Shown: positions 23,295-35,805, numbered from the stretch's first letter. The stretch is DNA of 64,000 nucleotides from Hyperoodon ampullatus (GCA_949752795.1 OX457061.1:40890338-40954337), one strand, 5' to 3'. Notes: a model not told the origin generated them from the letters alone. A program made the numbers and translations.

Positions 23295-23624
23295 TTTAAG
23301 AATATCAATTTATTTACTTTATTTATTTTATTTTTGGCTGAGTTGGGTCTTCATTGCTGCGCACGGGCTTTCTCTGGCTGCAGCGAGTGGGGGCTGCTCT
23401 TTGTTGCGGTGCGCAGGCTTCTCATTGCAGTGGCTTCTCTTGTTGCAGAGCATGGGGTCTAGGCGCGTGGGCTTCATTAGTTGTGGCACACAGGCTCAGT
23501 AGTTGTGGCACACAGGCTTAGTTGCTCCACAGCATGTAGGATCTTCCCGGACCAGGGATCGAACCAGTGTCCCCTGCATTGGCAGGTGGATTCTTAACCA
23601 CTGCATCACCAGGGAAGCCCTCCC
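23295..23624 (-). mobile_element. CHR-type SINE, long-body subfamily
   Basis: Reverse-strand long form with a (TTTA)-rich tail at 23305-23335. Duplication tgccttttgttcttt (23280-23294) and tgctttttgttcttt (23625-23639), with one mismatch. Confidence 0.93.
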
Positions 23625-23639
23625 TGCTTTTTGTTCTTT

Positions 23640-23830
23640 AGTGGAAATTTTTAAGTAAACAATTTAGTAGTATTTAGTGCATTCATGATATTGTGCAATT
23701 TCCCCTGTCTAGTTCCAAAACATTTTTATCACCTGTAAGAGATCCTGTAACCCTAAGCAGTCCCCATCCCTTCTCCCCATAGCCCCTGGCAACCACTAAT
23801 CTGATTTTTGTCTGTATGGATTACCTTCTT
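23640..23830 (-). mobile_element. ancient LINE-1 fragment (antisense)
   Basis: Typical antisense old-L1 text: 'gatattgtgcaatttcccc', 'tccaaaacatttttatcacc', 'agcccctggcaaccactaatctg', 'ctgtatggattacctt'. Confidence 0.65.
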
Positions 23831-24874
23831 CTGGACCTTTCGCCGCAGACAGCACAGGAATTGCACTGTCCCAACTTTGACACTGCTCTTGCAGGAGACC
23901 ATAGCTACAGCCACTGCTCAGTTTACTTAAGTCAGCCCGAGGCTGACTTTTAGTTATATGCACCCTGAACCAATAAACTGTGGCTGGGTGGGTGGGAGGC
24001 AGGGTCACAGGGCCTCCTAGGCAGGAGGGGCTGTTGACTGTGTAATTTCTTTTGGAAGGAAGTGTGAGAATGCATGCCAACATGATATCCCTAAAACAGC
24101 ACTTGAAAATAATTTGCAGAAGTCTGCTTTGCTAGGAGACAGCTGAGAAACCTAAAAACCTGTATAGAGAAAAAACAAAGAACAAGAATACTGAGGAGAG
24201 AAGTTTTACAACTTAATAATTTTCCAAGTGCTGAGCTGGGTGGTCCAAAAGAATTCTCTATAATGGAGGCATCTAAATTTTGGTACACATTAGAAGCTCC
24301 TGTATAGTGGCTTGAAACACACTGCAGATTTCCTGGATTCTGATTCACTGGGTGGGAGAAAGGATGTGTTGAGAATCTATATTTTAAAAATATACTCCTC
24401 TGTTGATTCAGAATTTGAGAAAAACTACCCTATAGGAATTTTCAGTAAGAGGAGAATTAAAACAATAGAAAATCAAGCCTCATTCTTGGTCTAAAAATTC
24501 CTTCTCAGCTGCCTGCCATCTGCTCTGGCTCTAGGCGGTAATTCAGCAAGTGAGAAATTAGAATGCATTTTAAAGTTTAATAATGATAATTGTAATAATA
24601 ATAATAATAATATACTAAAAAGGCAGTCAGGTGCTATGAACAGAAAGGGATACAGTCATGTAGGAGAAGGAAGGAATCCGTGTTCTAATTAGGGATTTTC
24701 AAAGAGAGTGGTGGGACTTCCAAGCCAATAGGGAGTAGCAGGGACTAGGTGTATCCTTCCACCTGAAACACCTGGGAAAAATCTGGACAAAATAGCAAAG
24801 TGGTGAGACCAATAATATATATTGATCAATAACAAGATTAATATAAAACCCCAGTTTCTTTTTTTTTTTTTTTA
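23831..24874. other. intergenic sequence with a possible MER5 fossil and (AAT)n
   Basis: 24255-24395 loosely follows a MER5 element ('tacacattagaagctcc...cagattt'). An AAT array lies at about 24583-24611 and a T run at 24859-24873. Nothing coding. Confidence 0.45.
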
Positions 24875-27012
24875 CTAACAATAAACCATTAGAGGTTGAA
24901 ATTTTTTTTAAAAATGCTATTTACTATAGCGTCAAAAATTATGAAATGCTGAGGATAAAATCTGAAAAAGGATGAGCAAGACAGGTACACTCAAAAAATA
25001 CAAAACATTGCTGAGAGAAGTGAAACAATATCTAAATGAATTGAGAGTTATGCTATAATCATGGGTCAAAATGCCTATCAGAATTCTTGCAGGATTTTGT
25101 AAGAATTGACAAGCTGACTCTAAAAGTCATATAGAATTGCAGGAAGCTAGCATAGCCAAAGCAACTTTTAAAAAGAACAAAGTTGGTCAATTAACACTAC
25201 CTGATTTCAAGACTTATTTTAAAGCTACAAAAATCAAAATATATGGTATTGGTATAAGACAGACAAATCGATCAATGGAACAGAATAGGGAGGCCAGAAA
25301 TTAGATGCACACATACATGGACAACCAATTTTTCACAAAGGTGCAAAAGCAATTCAGTGGAGAAAGGATGGTGCTGAACAATTGGGTATCCATAGGCAAA
25401 AAATTGAACTTGGATCCATGCCTTGCAGCACATATAAAAATTAATTCAAAATGTATCGTAGACCTAAAGATAAACCTAAAGCTGTAAAACTTCTAGAAGA
25501 AAACTTGGAAGATAATTTTGTGATATTGAGCTAGTCAAAGTTTTTTTTAGATATGACAGTAAAATACAATCCATAACACATAAAATTGATAATAGGACTT
25601 CATCAAAATTAAAAACTTCAGCTCTTCAAAAGACACTGTTAAGAGAATGAAAAGTCAAACCACAACCTGGTAGAAAGTATTTGCAAATCATATATTTGAT
25701 AGAAGGCTGGTATGTGGAATACTTAAAGAATTTTCAAAACTCAGTAATAAAAACAATCAACCCAATTTTTAAAATGGGCAAAAGATTTGAACAGAAACTT
25801 CATTGAGAAAGACATACGGTTGGCAAATAAGCATATGAAAAGATGCTCAATATCATTGCCATTACAGAAACGCAAGTTAAAATTACAATAAGATACCCAC
25901 ACAGGGCTTCCCTGGTGGCACGGTGGTTAAAAATCCACCTGCCAATGTAGGGAACACAGGTTCGAGCCCTGGTCTGGAAAGATCCCACATGCCATGGAGC
26001 AACTAAGCCCGTGTGCCACAACTACTGTGAGCTACTGAGCCTGCGCTCTAGAGCCCTCAAGCCACAACTACTGAGCCCCCGTGCCAGAACTATTGAAGCC
26101 TGTGCACCTAGAGCCCATGCTCTGCAACAAGAGAAGCCACCGCAATGAGAAGCCTACGCACCACAACAGAGTAGACCCCTCACCGCAACTAGAGAAAAAG
26201 CCCGTGCGCAGCAACGAAGACCCAACACAGCCAAAAATAAAATAAATAACATTAAATTAATTTTAAAAATACCCATCTAACCTGTTAGAATGGCTAAAAT
26301 TAAAATTACTAACCAACCATACCAAGTGTTGGTGAGGAGGTAGATCAATGTAACTTTCATAAATTTCTGATGGGTACAAAATGGTACAATGGCTTTGGAA
26401 AACAGTTTGGCGATTTCTGAAAAATTAACTGTATGCTTACCATATGATCCAGCCATTCCACCCGTAGGTATTTTCCCAAGAGACGTGAAAGCATATGTAC
26501 ACACAAATGTTTGCAGCAGCTTTATTTGTAACAGCCCCAAACTGGGAACAGCCCACATTTCTCAACAGCTGAAGAGCTAGATTGTGGTATATCTGTACAA
26601 CGGAATGCTACTAAGCGATAAAAAGAGATTATTGATGCTAGCAACAACGTAGATGAATCTCAAAACAATTATGCTGTGTGAAAAAATAAAACAAGAGTGC
26701 ATATTGTATGATTCCATTTACATGAAATCTTAGAAAATACAAACTAATTAATCTATAACAATGAAAAGCAGACCAGTGGTTGCCTGAATATGCGTGTGCT
26801 CTCACGTGTGCAGGTGGGGGGCAGGACTGGCGTGGGGGAGTAGTTTGGGGGGGTAGATTGTAAAGGGCATGAGGAAATTTGAGGTAGTGATGATATGTTT
26901 ATTATTTTGATTGTGAGGTTATTTCCACAGGTATATACACATGTCAAAGCCTATCTAATTTAAAGGTATGCATTTTATTATCTGTTAATTATACCTCAAC
27001 AAAGCTGTTTTT
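24875..27012 (+). mobile_element. ancient LINE-1, ORF2 C-terminal half and 3-prime UTR, split by a SINE
   Basis: Degenerate ORF2-derived sequence on the + strand ('aaggatggtgctgaacaattggg', 'cttcaaaagacactgttaagag', 'catatgatccagccattcca'). It ends in a 3-prime UTR with 'gttaattatacctcaacaaagctg'. All frames are broken. A long-body SINE interrupts it at 25904-26268. It is much more diverged than the LINE-1 at 7668-13654. Confidence 0.8.
25904..26268 (+). mobile_element. CHR-type SINE, long-body subfamily, full length
   Basis: Head GGGCTTCCCTGGTGGC, long body and an AATAAATAA-type tail. The flanks show atacccacac (from 25894) and atacccatct (from 26269), a degraded target duplication. It carries a small internal 'tgtgagctac' insertion relative to its siblings. 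Confidence 0.92.
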
Positions 27013-27071
27013 ACAGAAGATCTTATTAAGGGTTCTCACTTCCTGTGACTCTCCCATAGCAGCAGGGAGAA

Positions 27072-27291
27072 TGGGTCTAGAGTAGAATCTGGTAACACAG
27101 CAGCCTTGGGTCACTAGGCTGGTGGCATCTCCCAGGGACCCAATCACCTGCAGTGCCTGCTGAGGCAAGAAAATGTTCCATCTGGGTCTAGAGTAGAATC
27201 TGGTAACACAGCAGCCTTGGGTCACTAGGCTGGTGGCATCTCCCAGGGACCCAATCACCTGCAGTGCCTGCTGAGGCAAGAAAATGTTCCA
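27072..27291. repeat. perfect tandem duplication, two 109-bp copies, period 111
   Basis: 27072-27180 and 27183-27291 are identical over 109 bp (both start tgggtctagagtag and end aaaatgttcca), separated by two bases. There is no resemblance to the SINE or LINE families here. The lack of any difference means a very recent duplication or an assembly artefact. Confidence 0.95.
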
Positions 27292-28009
27292 AAGGATGGC
27301 TCTGGCTGTATCTGAATTATAATCAAAGCTGCAAATAACCCCAAATGAATTAAGACTCCGCAGCTAATGTGTTGCTCCTAATTTAACTGGCCTCTGAATG
27401 AGAGCCTCAGCCTTTCTCAGAGGCAAAATTTCCCAAATGAAGTGACTTTAAACTGCTAAGTAATTGCAAACTGGGGGGCTTTATCACAAGAACAATTGTT
27501 ATTGTTCTTTGATTATTTGCTCAACAGAATTGTTCCTTCATTACCATTAGAACCATTGGGACTTTGATGTAGTGTCCCTTGCAGCACATAAATATTTTAT
27601 AAGACAGACTGGAATGGAGGGTCCCTCAAACCTGCTTGGCCTGGGAGAGCTGTTGATTATCTTGACTTTCTGAGTGTTTGGAGAATCTTAAAGCATATTT
27701 CAGAAAGAAATGAACAGCCCATACAATTCATCCAAGTAACTTGCAGCTTATGACCCCTGTTGTTTGGAGACATCAATTTTTATTTAGCCCAAGGATCTAG
27801 ATTATGAGCTCTGAGGTCATCCCGCAGACCCAGTCTCTTGATGGTTCGACAGTTTTGAGATGCAGCCTATTGTACCTGGAGTAGAAATAGGAGGGAAAAA
27901 AGTCCTCTATTTTAGACTGTTTCTCATCAGCTGTGTGATGTGGGTATGTCGTTGGACCCCTCTGAGACACAGGCAGAGAGAATTGGTGGGAAGAGTATGA
28001 ACTTTGCAA
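27292..28009. other. intergenic sequence, nothing recognised
   Basis: No gene or named repeat. Confidence 0.5.
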
Positions 28010-28215
28010 GAAGAATCCACATGCTGCTCCAGTGCTCAGCTGCTTGTTTTCAGGCGAATCACTGAACTGCTTTCAGTTCCCTACTCTTGCTCAACAACTG
28101 CTATCTTGGAGAGTTGCTATGATTATTGAATGTGATCAGCTGTGTGGAAACATTTCATACTTGCTAAGATATTATTTTTCTCATCTGTAAAATGAAGGAA
28201 TTCGATCAGGGGATT
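28010..28215 (+). repeat. possible MIR fossil
   Basis: It ends with 'ttctcatctgtaaaatgaagg' preceded by 'cgaatcactgaactgctttcagttcc', reminiscent of MIR but rearranged. Confidence 0.35.
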
Positions 28216-28223
28216 TGAATTGT

Positions 28224-28462
28224 CCCTGTATTAGTTCCCCATGGCAGCCATAACAAAGTACCACAAATTGGGTGACTTAAAACAACAGAAATGTATTCCT
28301 GCACATTTCTGGAGGCTAAATCTGAAATCATGGGGTTGTCAGAGCTGTATTTCCTTTGATGGTTGTAGGGGAGAAACCCTCCTTGACACTTACCACTTCT
28401 GGGGGCTCCAGGTGTTCCTTGGCTTCTGGCTGCATCACTCTAGCCTCTGCCTCTCTCTTCAG
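28224..28462 (-). mobile_element. possible MaLR-type LTR fragment (antisense)
   Basis: Contains 'tagttccccatggcagccataac', 'aaagtaccacaaattggg' and 'tggaggctaaatctgaaatca', similar to the 3-prime end of MaLR-class LTRs read in reverse. The family is uncertain. Confidence 0.4.
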
Positions 28463-29500
28463 GATGTGAAACAACAGGAACTCTCATACATTGCTGGTGG
28501 GAATGCAAAATGGGACAGCCTCTCTGGAAGGCAGTTTGGTGGTTTCTTACAAAACTAACATACACTTACCATACAAACCAGCAATCACGGTCCTTGGTAT
28601 TTATTTAAAGGAGTTGAAAAGTTATGTCCACACAGAAACCTGCAAGAGGATGTTTATAGCAGTTTTGTTCATTATTGCCCAAACTTGGAAGCAACCAAGA
28701 TGTCCTTCAGTAGGTGAATGGTTGAATAACCTGTGGTTCTTTCAGACAATGGGATATTATTCAGCACTAAAAAGGAAAGAGCTATCAAGCCATGAAAAGA
28801 CATGAGGAAACTTGAATGAATATCATTAAGTGAAAAAAGCTAATCTGAAAAAGCCACGTTGTGTATAATTCCAACTATGACATTTGGGGAATGGGCAAGA
28901 CTATGGAGACAGTAAAAAGATCAGTGGTTGCCAGTGGCAAGGGGGTGGGGAGGAATAAATAGGCAGAACACAGAGGATTTTTAGGGTAATGAGAATATTC
29001 TGTATAATATAATCATGAATATATGTCATTATACATTTGTCCAAACCCATAGAATGTACGACACCAAGAGTGAAACTTAATGTGAACTATGGATTTTTTT
29101 TTTTTTTTTTTTTTGCGGTACGTGGGCCTCTCACTGTTGTGGCCTCTCCCGTTGGAGAGCACAGGCTCCGGACGCGCAGGATCAGTGGCCATGGCTCACA
29201 GGCCCAGCCGCTCCGCAGCACGTGGGATCCTCCCGGACCGGGGCACGAACCCGCGTCCCCTCATAGTCAGGTGGACTCCCAACCACTGCGCCACAAGAGA
29301 AGTCCTGAACTATGGATTTTGAGTGATGATGTGTCAATGTAGGTTCATCCTTGGTAACACATATACCACTCCAGTGAGTGATGTTGATAATGGAGAGGCC
29401 ATGCATGTGTGGGGCAGAGGGTGTATGGGAAATCTCTATACCTTCCTCTCAATTTTGTTGTGAACCTAAAACTTCTCTAAAAAGAAAAAATGGGGTCTTT
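28463..29500 (+). mobile_element. old LINE-1 (ORF2 end and 3-prime UTR), split by a SINE
   Basis: ORF2-end motifs ('ctcatacattgctggtggg', 'ttggaagcaaccaagatgtcc', 'gggatattattcagcac') lead into a 3-prime UTR. The element resumes after the SINE at 29321 and ends 'cctaaaacttctctaaaaag'. Frames are broken. Confidence 0.75.
29098..29305 (-). mobile_element. CHR-type SINE, short-body subfamily
   Basis: T run, then 'gcggtacgtgggcctctcac' and the head at the right end. Perfect 15-bp duplication tgaactatggatttt at 29083-29097 and 29306-29320. Confidence 0.95.
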
Positions 29501-31525
29501 CTGAAAATATGAAGCAACTGAATGTAGGAATCTGGAGCTCCAAGGGGAGATCTGGGATAGAGATGGGAGTTTAGTAGCCATTAGAAAACACATGGTAATT
29601 AAAGCCATGGGCTGGCCTTGGGAGACTACTACCAAGAGGGTCAGTGAAGAGCTCCAGAGGGGTAGAAGACAAAGCAGGAGGGCGTGTGACCAAGGAACCA
29701 AGAGAGTGTTGCAAGAAAAAGGGAGCAGTCGACAATGTCTAATGTTCCTGAGAAGTCAAGAGGAGAACTGAAAATGTATGCTGAGTTTGGCAACATGGAA
29801 GTCATCAGTGACCCTGGCGAGGGTTTATTCAATGGGCAGATCGGGTTCAAAGCTAACCCACCATAGGCTGTGAAAATGGAGCAAGTTTTTATAGTCGTTG
29901 ACCCTTTTTACATTTTCTCAAGAGTCTTGACTGTGAAATGGTAGCTGGAGAGGAGTAAGGGGAGGCAAGGGAAGGATTTTGTTTGTTTTCCTTTTAAGAG
30001 GTGAGGAATTTGAACATAATAAGATAATAAGACAGATCCATTTGAGAGGAGGTAGTTGAATGAACAAGAAGCAGACATTCAACAGTGGGGCAGGGTTTGC
30101 TGAGATAGCAAACAGATGGGCTCCAAGGCTCAGATGCAGGATTCGATTTAGGAGGAAGGAAGGAGGGTCAGATTAGAGTCTGATGTAGTTAGACTTCTCA
30201 CTTAGGCAGAAGTTGAAGAGCTTCTACCTAAAGCTTTTATTTCATCAATAAAGTTGGAGGTGAGGGGCTGGAGGTTTGAGAATAGGTGGGTGAATTGATT
30301 GGAGAAATGTCCAACAGTGTTGAGGGCAAAGTATGGCTTTATGAATCTATGGTGAGCCAGTTGGTATGACTTTCTCCAGTGGAGTGATCAGTGGAGAGAG
30401 CAAATAGCTGGGTTTATCCTGGCGGAGGTGATGAAAATACAGGAGGGCAAGGAGTTGAGAATATTGCCAAGAATGTCAATGAAATGATGCCTTGTGGGAC
30501 CTATGCTGGGAAAGGAAGTCTGGAACAAAGAGGCTGGTAGATTAGGAAAAAGTAGAGGATGACTACCAAACCCAAGTTCACCCCTCACTTCCTCTGTGAA
30601 CGCTTCCCCGGTTACCTCATGGAGAAGTGATTCTGCCTTCTTCCTGGTTCCTGAGGAATCCATGTGCATATCATTCCTCACCTGATGCAACAGTTATTTG
30701 TATTTAGGACACTCAACAAATATTTACTGCACTTACTAGGTGCTGTCAAAGACTAATACAATGACCATCAGAGAGAGCCATACATACGTAACTATACTAC
30801 TACTACTACTAATTACAATAATGCTGAATTTATTCACTTGTCAGGCAAGTGAAGAAATTCGCTCGTTTTCTGGGAGGAGAAAATTCAGGGTTTTTTTGTT
30901 TTAGGAATTAGAAAAAATAGGTTTCGTGGTAGCTATGCTAATTGAGGATTGACAGCATGTACCCTGGATAGGATGGCTTAGAAAAAAATCCCTTGTTCAT
31001 TGGTCACCAAAGAGTCTTCAGTGAGTTCTACTATGGGTCTAGCATCCTGGGTCTCTTCGGCCAGTTAGAACGAGTTGAGGTGAAGCAGCATTCCGTTTTG
31101 ATATCTCCTCAGCGAGTGCTGCTCTAAGTAAAAACATTACCCTTTTACAGTACGATGCATTGTTCTACGTCCTGGGGCAGCAAGGGCAGTTCCTGCCCTC
31201 CTTGGAGCTTGTAACCCAGTGTGGGGGGCAGCAAAGGTACCGAGCACTGGAATAAGTAGATGATGGAAGAGGTCCAAAGGGGTCCAAAGGGTCCAAAGGG
31301 TGAGGGCTCACAGGAGGGGAGCTGACCCAGCTCCAGGGAGCTGGGCCTCAGAGACCTGTCTGGTGGCCAAGAATTACCAGGAACAAGTGAACTCAGGGAG
31401 AGGGGTGAACTGTTTCAGGCAAGGAAACAGCAGGTGGCCCAGGCTTGAGGCAGGAGAGAACTGGGCTACAGAGATCTTGGAAGCCAGACAGGCTAAGAAG
31501 TAGACTCCTGAGAAAGCTTCTCTGA
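29501..31525. other. 2-kb stretch without a recognised gene
   Basis: Mostly unassigned. It contains a short (CTA/TAC)n run at about 30797-30812, three tandem copies of a GGTCCAAAGG-like decamer at 31271-31300, and a possible ancient mammalian repeat around 31140-31260. No coding support. Confidence 0.5.
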
Positions 31526-31529
31526 GTTA

Positions 31530-32085
31530 GAACCTGCTAACCCTGCTGCTTCGCTGTGTGACCTTGGGAGGGCTACTTAATGTCTCCAAACCACAGTTTC
31601 CTCATTTGTCAAAGTGGAATCATAGCTGCATTTATTCATAAGGGTGTGTGGGATCAAATGAGATAATTTGTTTAAAACCACACTTAGCACAATGCCAGGC
31701 ATTTAATAAGAACTCAACAAACATTAGCTATTATTATTACTCAGAGACAAAGAATGTAAAAGAAGGAAGGAATTTTGCAAAAACATTTAGTTGCACCTCC
31801 TTATTTTTACAAGTAAGGAAGCTTGGCCCAAAGAGATTAAGTGACATTCATAAGATAAGCTGGTTCCTAGCAGAGCTGGTCCTGGAATCTGGGTGTTTTC
31901 CTTCTTACTCTCATCCCATGATACAGAAGCAGTATGTTTAGTGCTTGGGTTCAAATCCCCACTCAGCTACTTATTACTGTATGGCATTGGGCAGGAGAGT
32001 AAACCTGTCTAAGCTTTATGAAAATGGAGCTAAGAACCTCAGGAGATTGTCATAGGGATTAATCACTGTCATAGGCAGTGAAGAC
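31530..32085. repeat. three adjacent MIR fossils (+, -, +)
   Basis: 31530-31745 is a good + strand MIR ('gctgtgtgaccttggg', 'gtttcctcatttgtcaaagtgg', 'caatgccaggcatttaataag'). 31746-31930 reads as a degraded minus-strand copy ('acaagtaaggaagcttggccc'). 31935-32085 is another + copy ('cttgggttcaaatccccac'). The middle copy is the least certain. Confidence 0.6.
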
Positions 32086-32269
32086 ACATTCAAGAAACCC
32101 AGTCCGTGGATGTTCCATTATGCACTTTTTCTTTTTTTCTTTCTTTCTTTTTTTTCCTTGAGAAATTACACTTGGAAGAATTTATTAAAAGGAAAGATTT
32201 GGACATACGGGCAACACTTGGTGTACATGAATATACATCATTGCATCATACATTATTATTATTATCACC

Positions 32270-32598
32270 TTTTTTTTTTTTGGCTGCATTGCGTCTTTGT
32301 TGCTGTGGGCGGGCTTTCTCTAGTTGCGGTGAGCAGGGGCTACTCTTCGTCGTGGTGTGTGGGCTTCTCATTGCAGTGGCTTCTCTTATTGTGGAGCACG
32401 GACTGTAGGCGCACGGGCTTAAGTAGTTGCACCATGCGGGCCCTAGAGTGCAAGGGCTTCAGTAGTTGTGGTGCACGGGCTCAGTAGTTTTGGCTCGCAT
32501 GCTCCGTGGCATGTGGGATCTTCCTGGACCAGGGATCGAACCCGTGTCCCCTGATTTGGCAGGTGGATTCTTAACCACTGTGCCACCAGGGAAGTCCC
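32270..32598 (-). mobile_element. CHR-type SINE, long-body subfamily
   Basis: T run, then 'ggctgcattgcgtctttgttgc', long body and head at the right. The flanks share cattattatt, at about 32250 and 32599. Confidence 0.9.
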
Positions 32599-32744
32599 CA
32601 TTATTATTTTTAAAAACAGAAACAATTCAATGGATATCATCAGTAGGAGTCTAGTGAGAAGTGTTTTGGTATACTCACAGAGTGAAATACTTTCCATTAG
32701 TTAAAAGAATCTCCAGGTGATAATTTTGGGAGTGGTTTGTTTTT

Positions 32745-32960
32745 GTTTTGTCTTTTAAATTTTAAATTTTTTATTTTTTTATGACTTCATCATTTAAATG
32801 TTTATTCTATATTGGAGTGTAGTTGATTAACAATGTTGTGTTAGTTTCAGGTGTACAGCAAAGTGATTCAGTTATACATATACATGTATCTATTCTTTTT
32901 CAAATTCTTTTCCCATTTAGGTTATAACAGAATATTGATCTCTGCTCCCACTGGCCTCTA
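32745..32960 (-). mobile_element. LINE-1 3-prime-end fragment (antisense)
   Basis: 'ttctatattggagtgtagttg', 'ttagtttcaggtgtacagc', 'ttcagttatacatatacatg' and 'cccatttaggttataacag' match the cetartiodactyl L1 3-prime end. The same text recurs at 42113-42359. Confidence 0.8.
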
Positions 32961-33390
32961 TTGGCTCCCACCCAGATGGGCCTGGGAGCCTCCCACTTGG
33001 TGTCTCTTTCTCCATTTTCTCTCCACTTCAATCTACCCCAAGCGTTACATCTAGGAAAAGTAGAATCTTGTCACATGTCATTTGTCATAAAACTTTGAAG
33101 GTCCTCTGCCGTCCTCAGTGGTGCTTCTCAAACTATTTGTGGTGAAAGACTGGTTTTAAAAAACATTCCCAATCCATCATGGGTCATTGCTTCTGTAGAA
33201 TACAGTAAAAGTGAATTTCAAGAAAAATGAGATTAAAAAGACATAAAATACAGGTCCCAATTTTTTATCATTAGGTTCCTTAGACATACATTTGTTGTCA
33301 AATTGCTGTCAAATTTTACTCCCAATCTCTATACTTATCATAGACAGGTAATGAACACTGCAGACCAGACCCCACCTGCAGTGGCAATGG
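32961..33390. other. intergenic sequence, nothing recognised
   Basis: No gene. A possible degraded DNA-transposon end ('tgcttctcaaactatttgtgg') lies near 33122, too short to name. Confidence 0.45.
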
Positions 33391-33394
33391 CCTC

Positions 33395-33615
33395 CAGAAC
33401 TACGTTCAAACGCCTTACTCTCATGTTCAAACCCTCCATAGTCTCAGCCAATCTACTCTCCAGTCTTCTCCACTATTCTTCTCTCATCACAACCTTCCAC
33501 CTTGTCAATCTGGTTGGCTCACTGTCCCTCAAACTCGACTCAGCTTTCTTATGCTATTTCTCATTCTTTTTAACTCTAGAATGTTCCGTCCTGGATATCA
33601 ACCCTCAATACCTAC
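33395..33615 (+). repeat. LINE-2 fossil
   Basis: L2-type text: 'catgttcaaaccctccatagtctc', 'agtcttctccactattcttctc', 'tatttctcattc'. Diverged. Confidence 0.5.
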
Positions 33616-33621
33616 CTAAAT

Positions 33622-33765
33622 CCTAACAATAGCAGTAGATTAAGCATCTATTAATTTTCAGGAGCTAAGCTTTTATGCATGATTTCATTGAACCTGTATA
33701 ATAGGCAAAATGCTAATGTTTATAATTATTTACATTTTTTTTATAGATTAGAGGAGATTCAGTGT
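33622..33765 (-). repeat. MIR fossil, partial
   Basis: Reverse MIR order: 'taagcatctattaattttcagg', 'catgatttcattgaacctg', 'ttatagattagaggagattcag'. Confidence 0.45.
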
Positions 33766-34547
33766 TATCCCAATAATGACAATCATTGGCTGAGGAATGA
33801 TCACTTATCTGGACCAGTGAGAGTTCAACATTGGATTTTTTCTGGAACTGGGGGGTGGGGAGTAACTGAGCTGGTAGAACATAGGTCTGGAAATGCCTTT
33901 GGCCATACATGCTCTTTCAAGGGGAGAGAGTGTCTGAGTGGTGACACACAGAGGAAAAGAAAACTGAGAGATGCAGAGAGATACTTGCCTCACCCCAGTT
34001 CCTAGACTTCTTTGGTTATTATTCACCCAGTTCCTCACTGAAGTCAAAGAACTTGTTCTCCAGCTCTTGGGACTATTGCCTGGGCAGAAGAAAGCTACCT
34101 CTCCTATGTCATGACCCTTCCCACAGCAGCCTAGAGCCAATGACAGGTTGACATGGGGATAGAAATTCTGGCCCCCTTGCCCCAGCTACAGACTACTCTG
34201 AAGGGTCACCCCAGCTTCAGAGGCCCCCACAGGGCTGGCTGAGCCCGCTCCTGCAACTGCACCATGAGCTCCATCCTGCTGCTGCAATAATCAGCCTGTT
34301 TACTATCATCAGGGGTAAGAAAAGAAAGCTGACTTTTTAGGTAGGAGAATGGATCACTGGGGAGTGGGGTGGAACAGAAGGAGAGGAGGAGGCATCATAG
34401 AAATGGAGCATGGTGTGGGAAGGAGTCTCAAGGAGTCAGTGGGTTCAGAGTAGGACAGGAAGACACTTCAGAACCTTGCCATATGAGCAACAGATGAAGG
34501 AACTGAAAATATGTAGTGGAGAAGTAAAGATTTATGAGGAATATGAG
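33766..34547. other. intergenic sequence, nothing recognised
   Basis: Open frames of about 110 codons on both strands around 33680-34140 overlap each other and lack any domain. I regard them as chance. Confidence 0.5.
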
Positions 34548-34560
34548 CAGTCTTCACACA

Positions 34561-34898
34561 TTTTTTTTTTTTTTTTGGCTGCATTGGGTCTTTGTTGCTG
34601 CGCCCAGTCTTTCTCTAGTTGTGGCGAGTGGGGGATACTGTTCATTGCAGTGTGTGGGCTTCTCATTGCGGTGGCTTGGCTTATTTCAGAGCACAGGGTC
34701 TAGGCATGCAGGCTTCACTAGTTGTGGCATGTGGGCTTCAGTAGTTGTGGCTCGCGGGCTCTAGAGCGCAGGCTCAGTAGTTGTGGCGCATGGGCTTAGT
34801 TGCTCCACGGCATGTGGGATCTTCCCGGACCAGGGCTTGAACCCGTGTCCCCTGCATTGGCAGGTGGATTCTTAACCACTGCGCCACCAGGGAAGCCC
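34561..34898 (-). mobile_element. CHR-type SINE, long-body subfamily, full length
   Basis: 18-base T run and complete body, with the head at the right. Duplication cagtcttcacac/t at 34548-34560 and 34899-34911. Confidence 0.94.
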
Positions 34899-34949
34899 CA
34901 GTCTTCACATACTTGACAGGCAATCAAGTAGAGGCTGGATCAAACTCCT

Positions 34950-35452
34950 TCTGCTGCTCTCCCCACTTCCACCTTGACTGCCTACAGTATATTCTCAGGC
35001 CTTTCATCATCTGGCTGTTGCTTCTCTTTTCAACCTTAGCTCCTATGGCTCTTCCCCACCCTCCCCCACTCCTTCTAGCCACACTGGCCTTCTTCTTTCT
35101 GGTCCTTGAATACTCCAGCCTATTTCTACCTCAGGGCCTTTACACCTGCTGCCCTCTGCTTGTTCTTCTATATGCTCATTTGTCCCATTCCGTCTGTTGT
35201 TCAGTCTTGAATCAAAGGTCATTTCCTAAGAAATCTTTCTGTGATCAGTTTCTACTTCGTTGCCCTGTTTCACGTGCTTCATAGCACTCTTTGCCCCCTG
35301 TCTATTCTGTGATTCTGTTTCCTGAGAATGTAAGCCTCATACGGACAGAGATAGGTCTGTGTAGTTCACCACTGTAACCCCAGTGTGTGGTACAGTTTTA
35401 GCACACAGCAGGTGTTCAATAACTTATTTGTTGAGTGAATGAATGAACACAG
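34950..35452 (+). repeat. LINE-2 3-prime end
   Basis: Clear L2 terminus: 'cctcagggcctttacacctgc', 'aaaggtcatttcctaagaa', 'cttcatagcactctttg', 'gaatgtaagcctcatacgg', 'gtgttcaataacttatttgttg' and then an AATG repeat end. Confidence 0.8.
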
Positions 35453-35574
35453 GCCTAAGAAGTAGGTCTAGAGCTAATGGGTAGAGAATTTGTAGAGCAG
35501 ATTTTTGCAGCTGTGGTTGGCAAGCTTAGAGCCTCACCACCAAGGCAACTGTGGAACCACCAGGCCAGTGGGAA

Positions 35575-35805
35575 CGTGGGGTTTAAAATCAGATAGACCA
35601 GGGTTTGAGTCTGGGCTCTACCAGTTCTTGGCTGGCCACAGGTGTGGACAAGTTCTTTGACCTTGAAAAGCCTCAGTTCCCTCATCTGGAAAGACAGGAG
35701 CATGAGTAGAAGCCACTGACAGGGCTGCCAGGTTAATGAAAGGTTGTGACGACAGCCCTCTGTGAATGCTGGGCACTTAGCAAGTGCTATTATATAGATG
35801 TCAGT
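35575..35805 (+). repeat. MIR fossil
   Basis: 'gggtttgagtctgggctctacc', 'acaagttctttgaccttg', 'cctcagttccctcatctgg', 'gctgggcacttagcaagtgc'. Nearly complete. Confidence 0.75.

Noticed and set aside
26989..27279. Open frame with a repeated peptide of about 37 residues
   Set aside because: The repeat is simply the 109-bp DNA duplication read on the minus strand.
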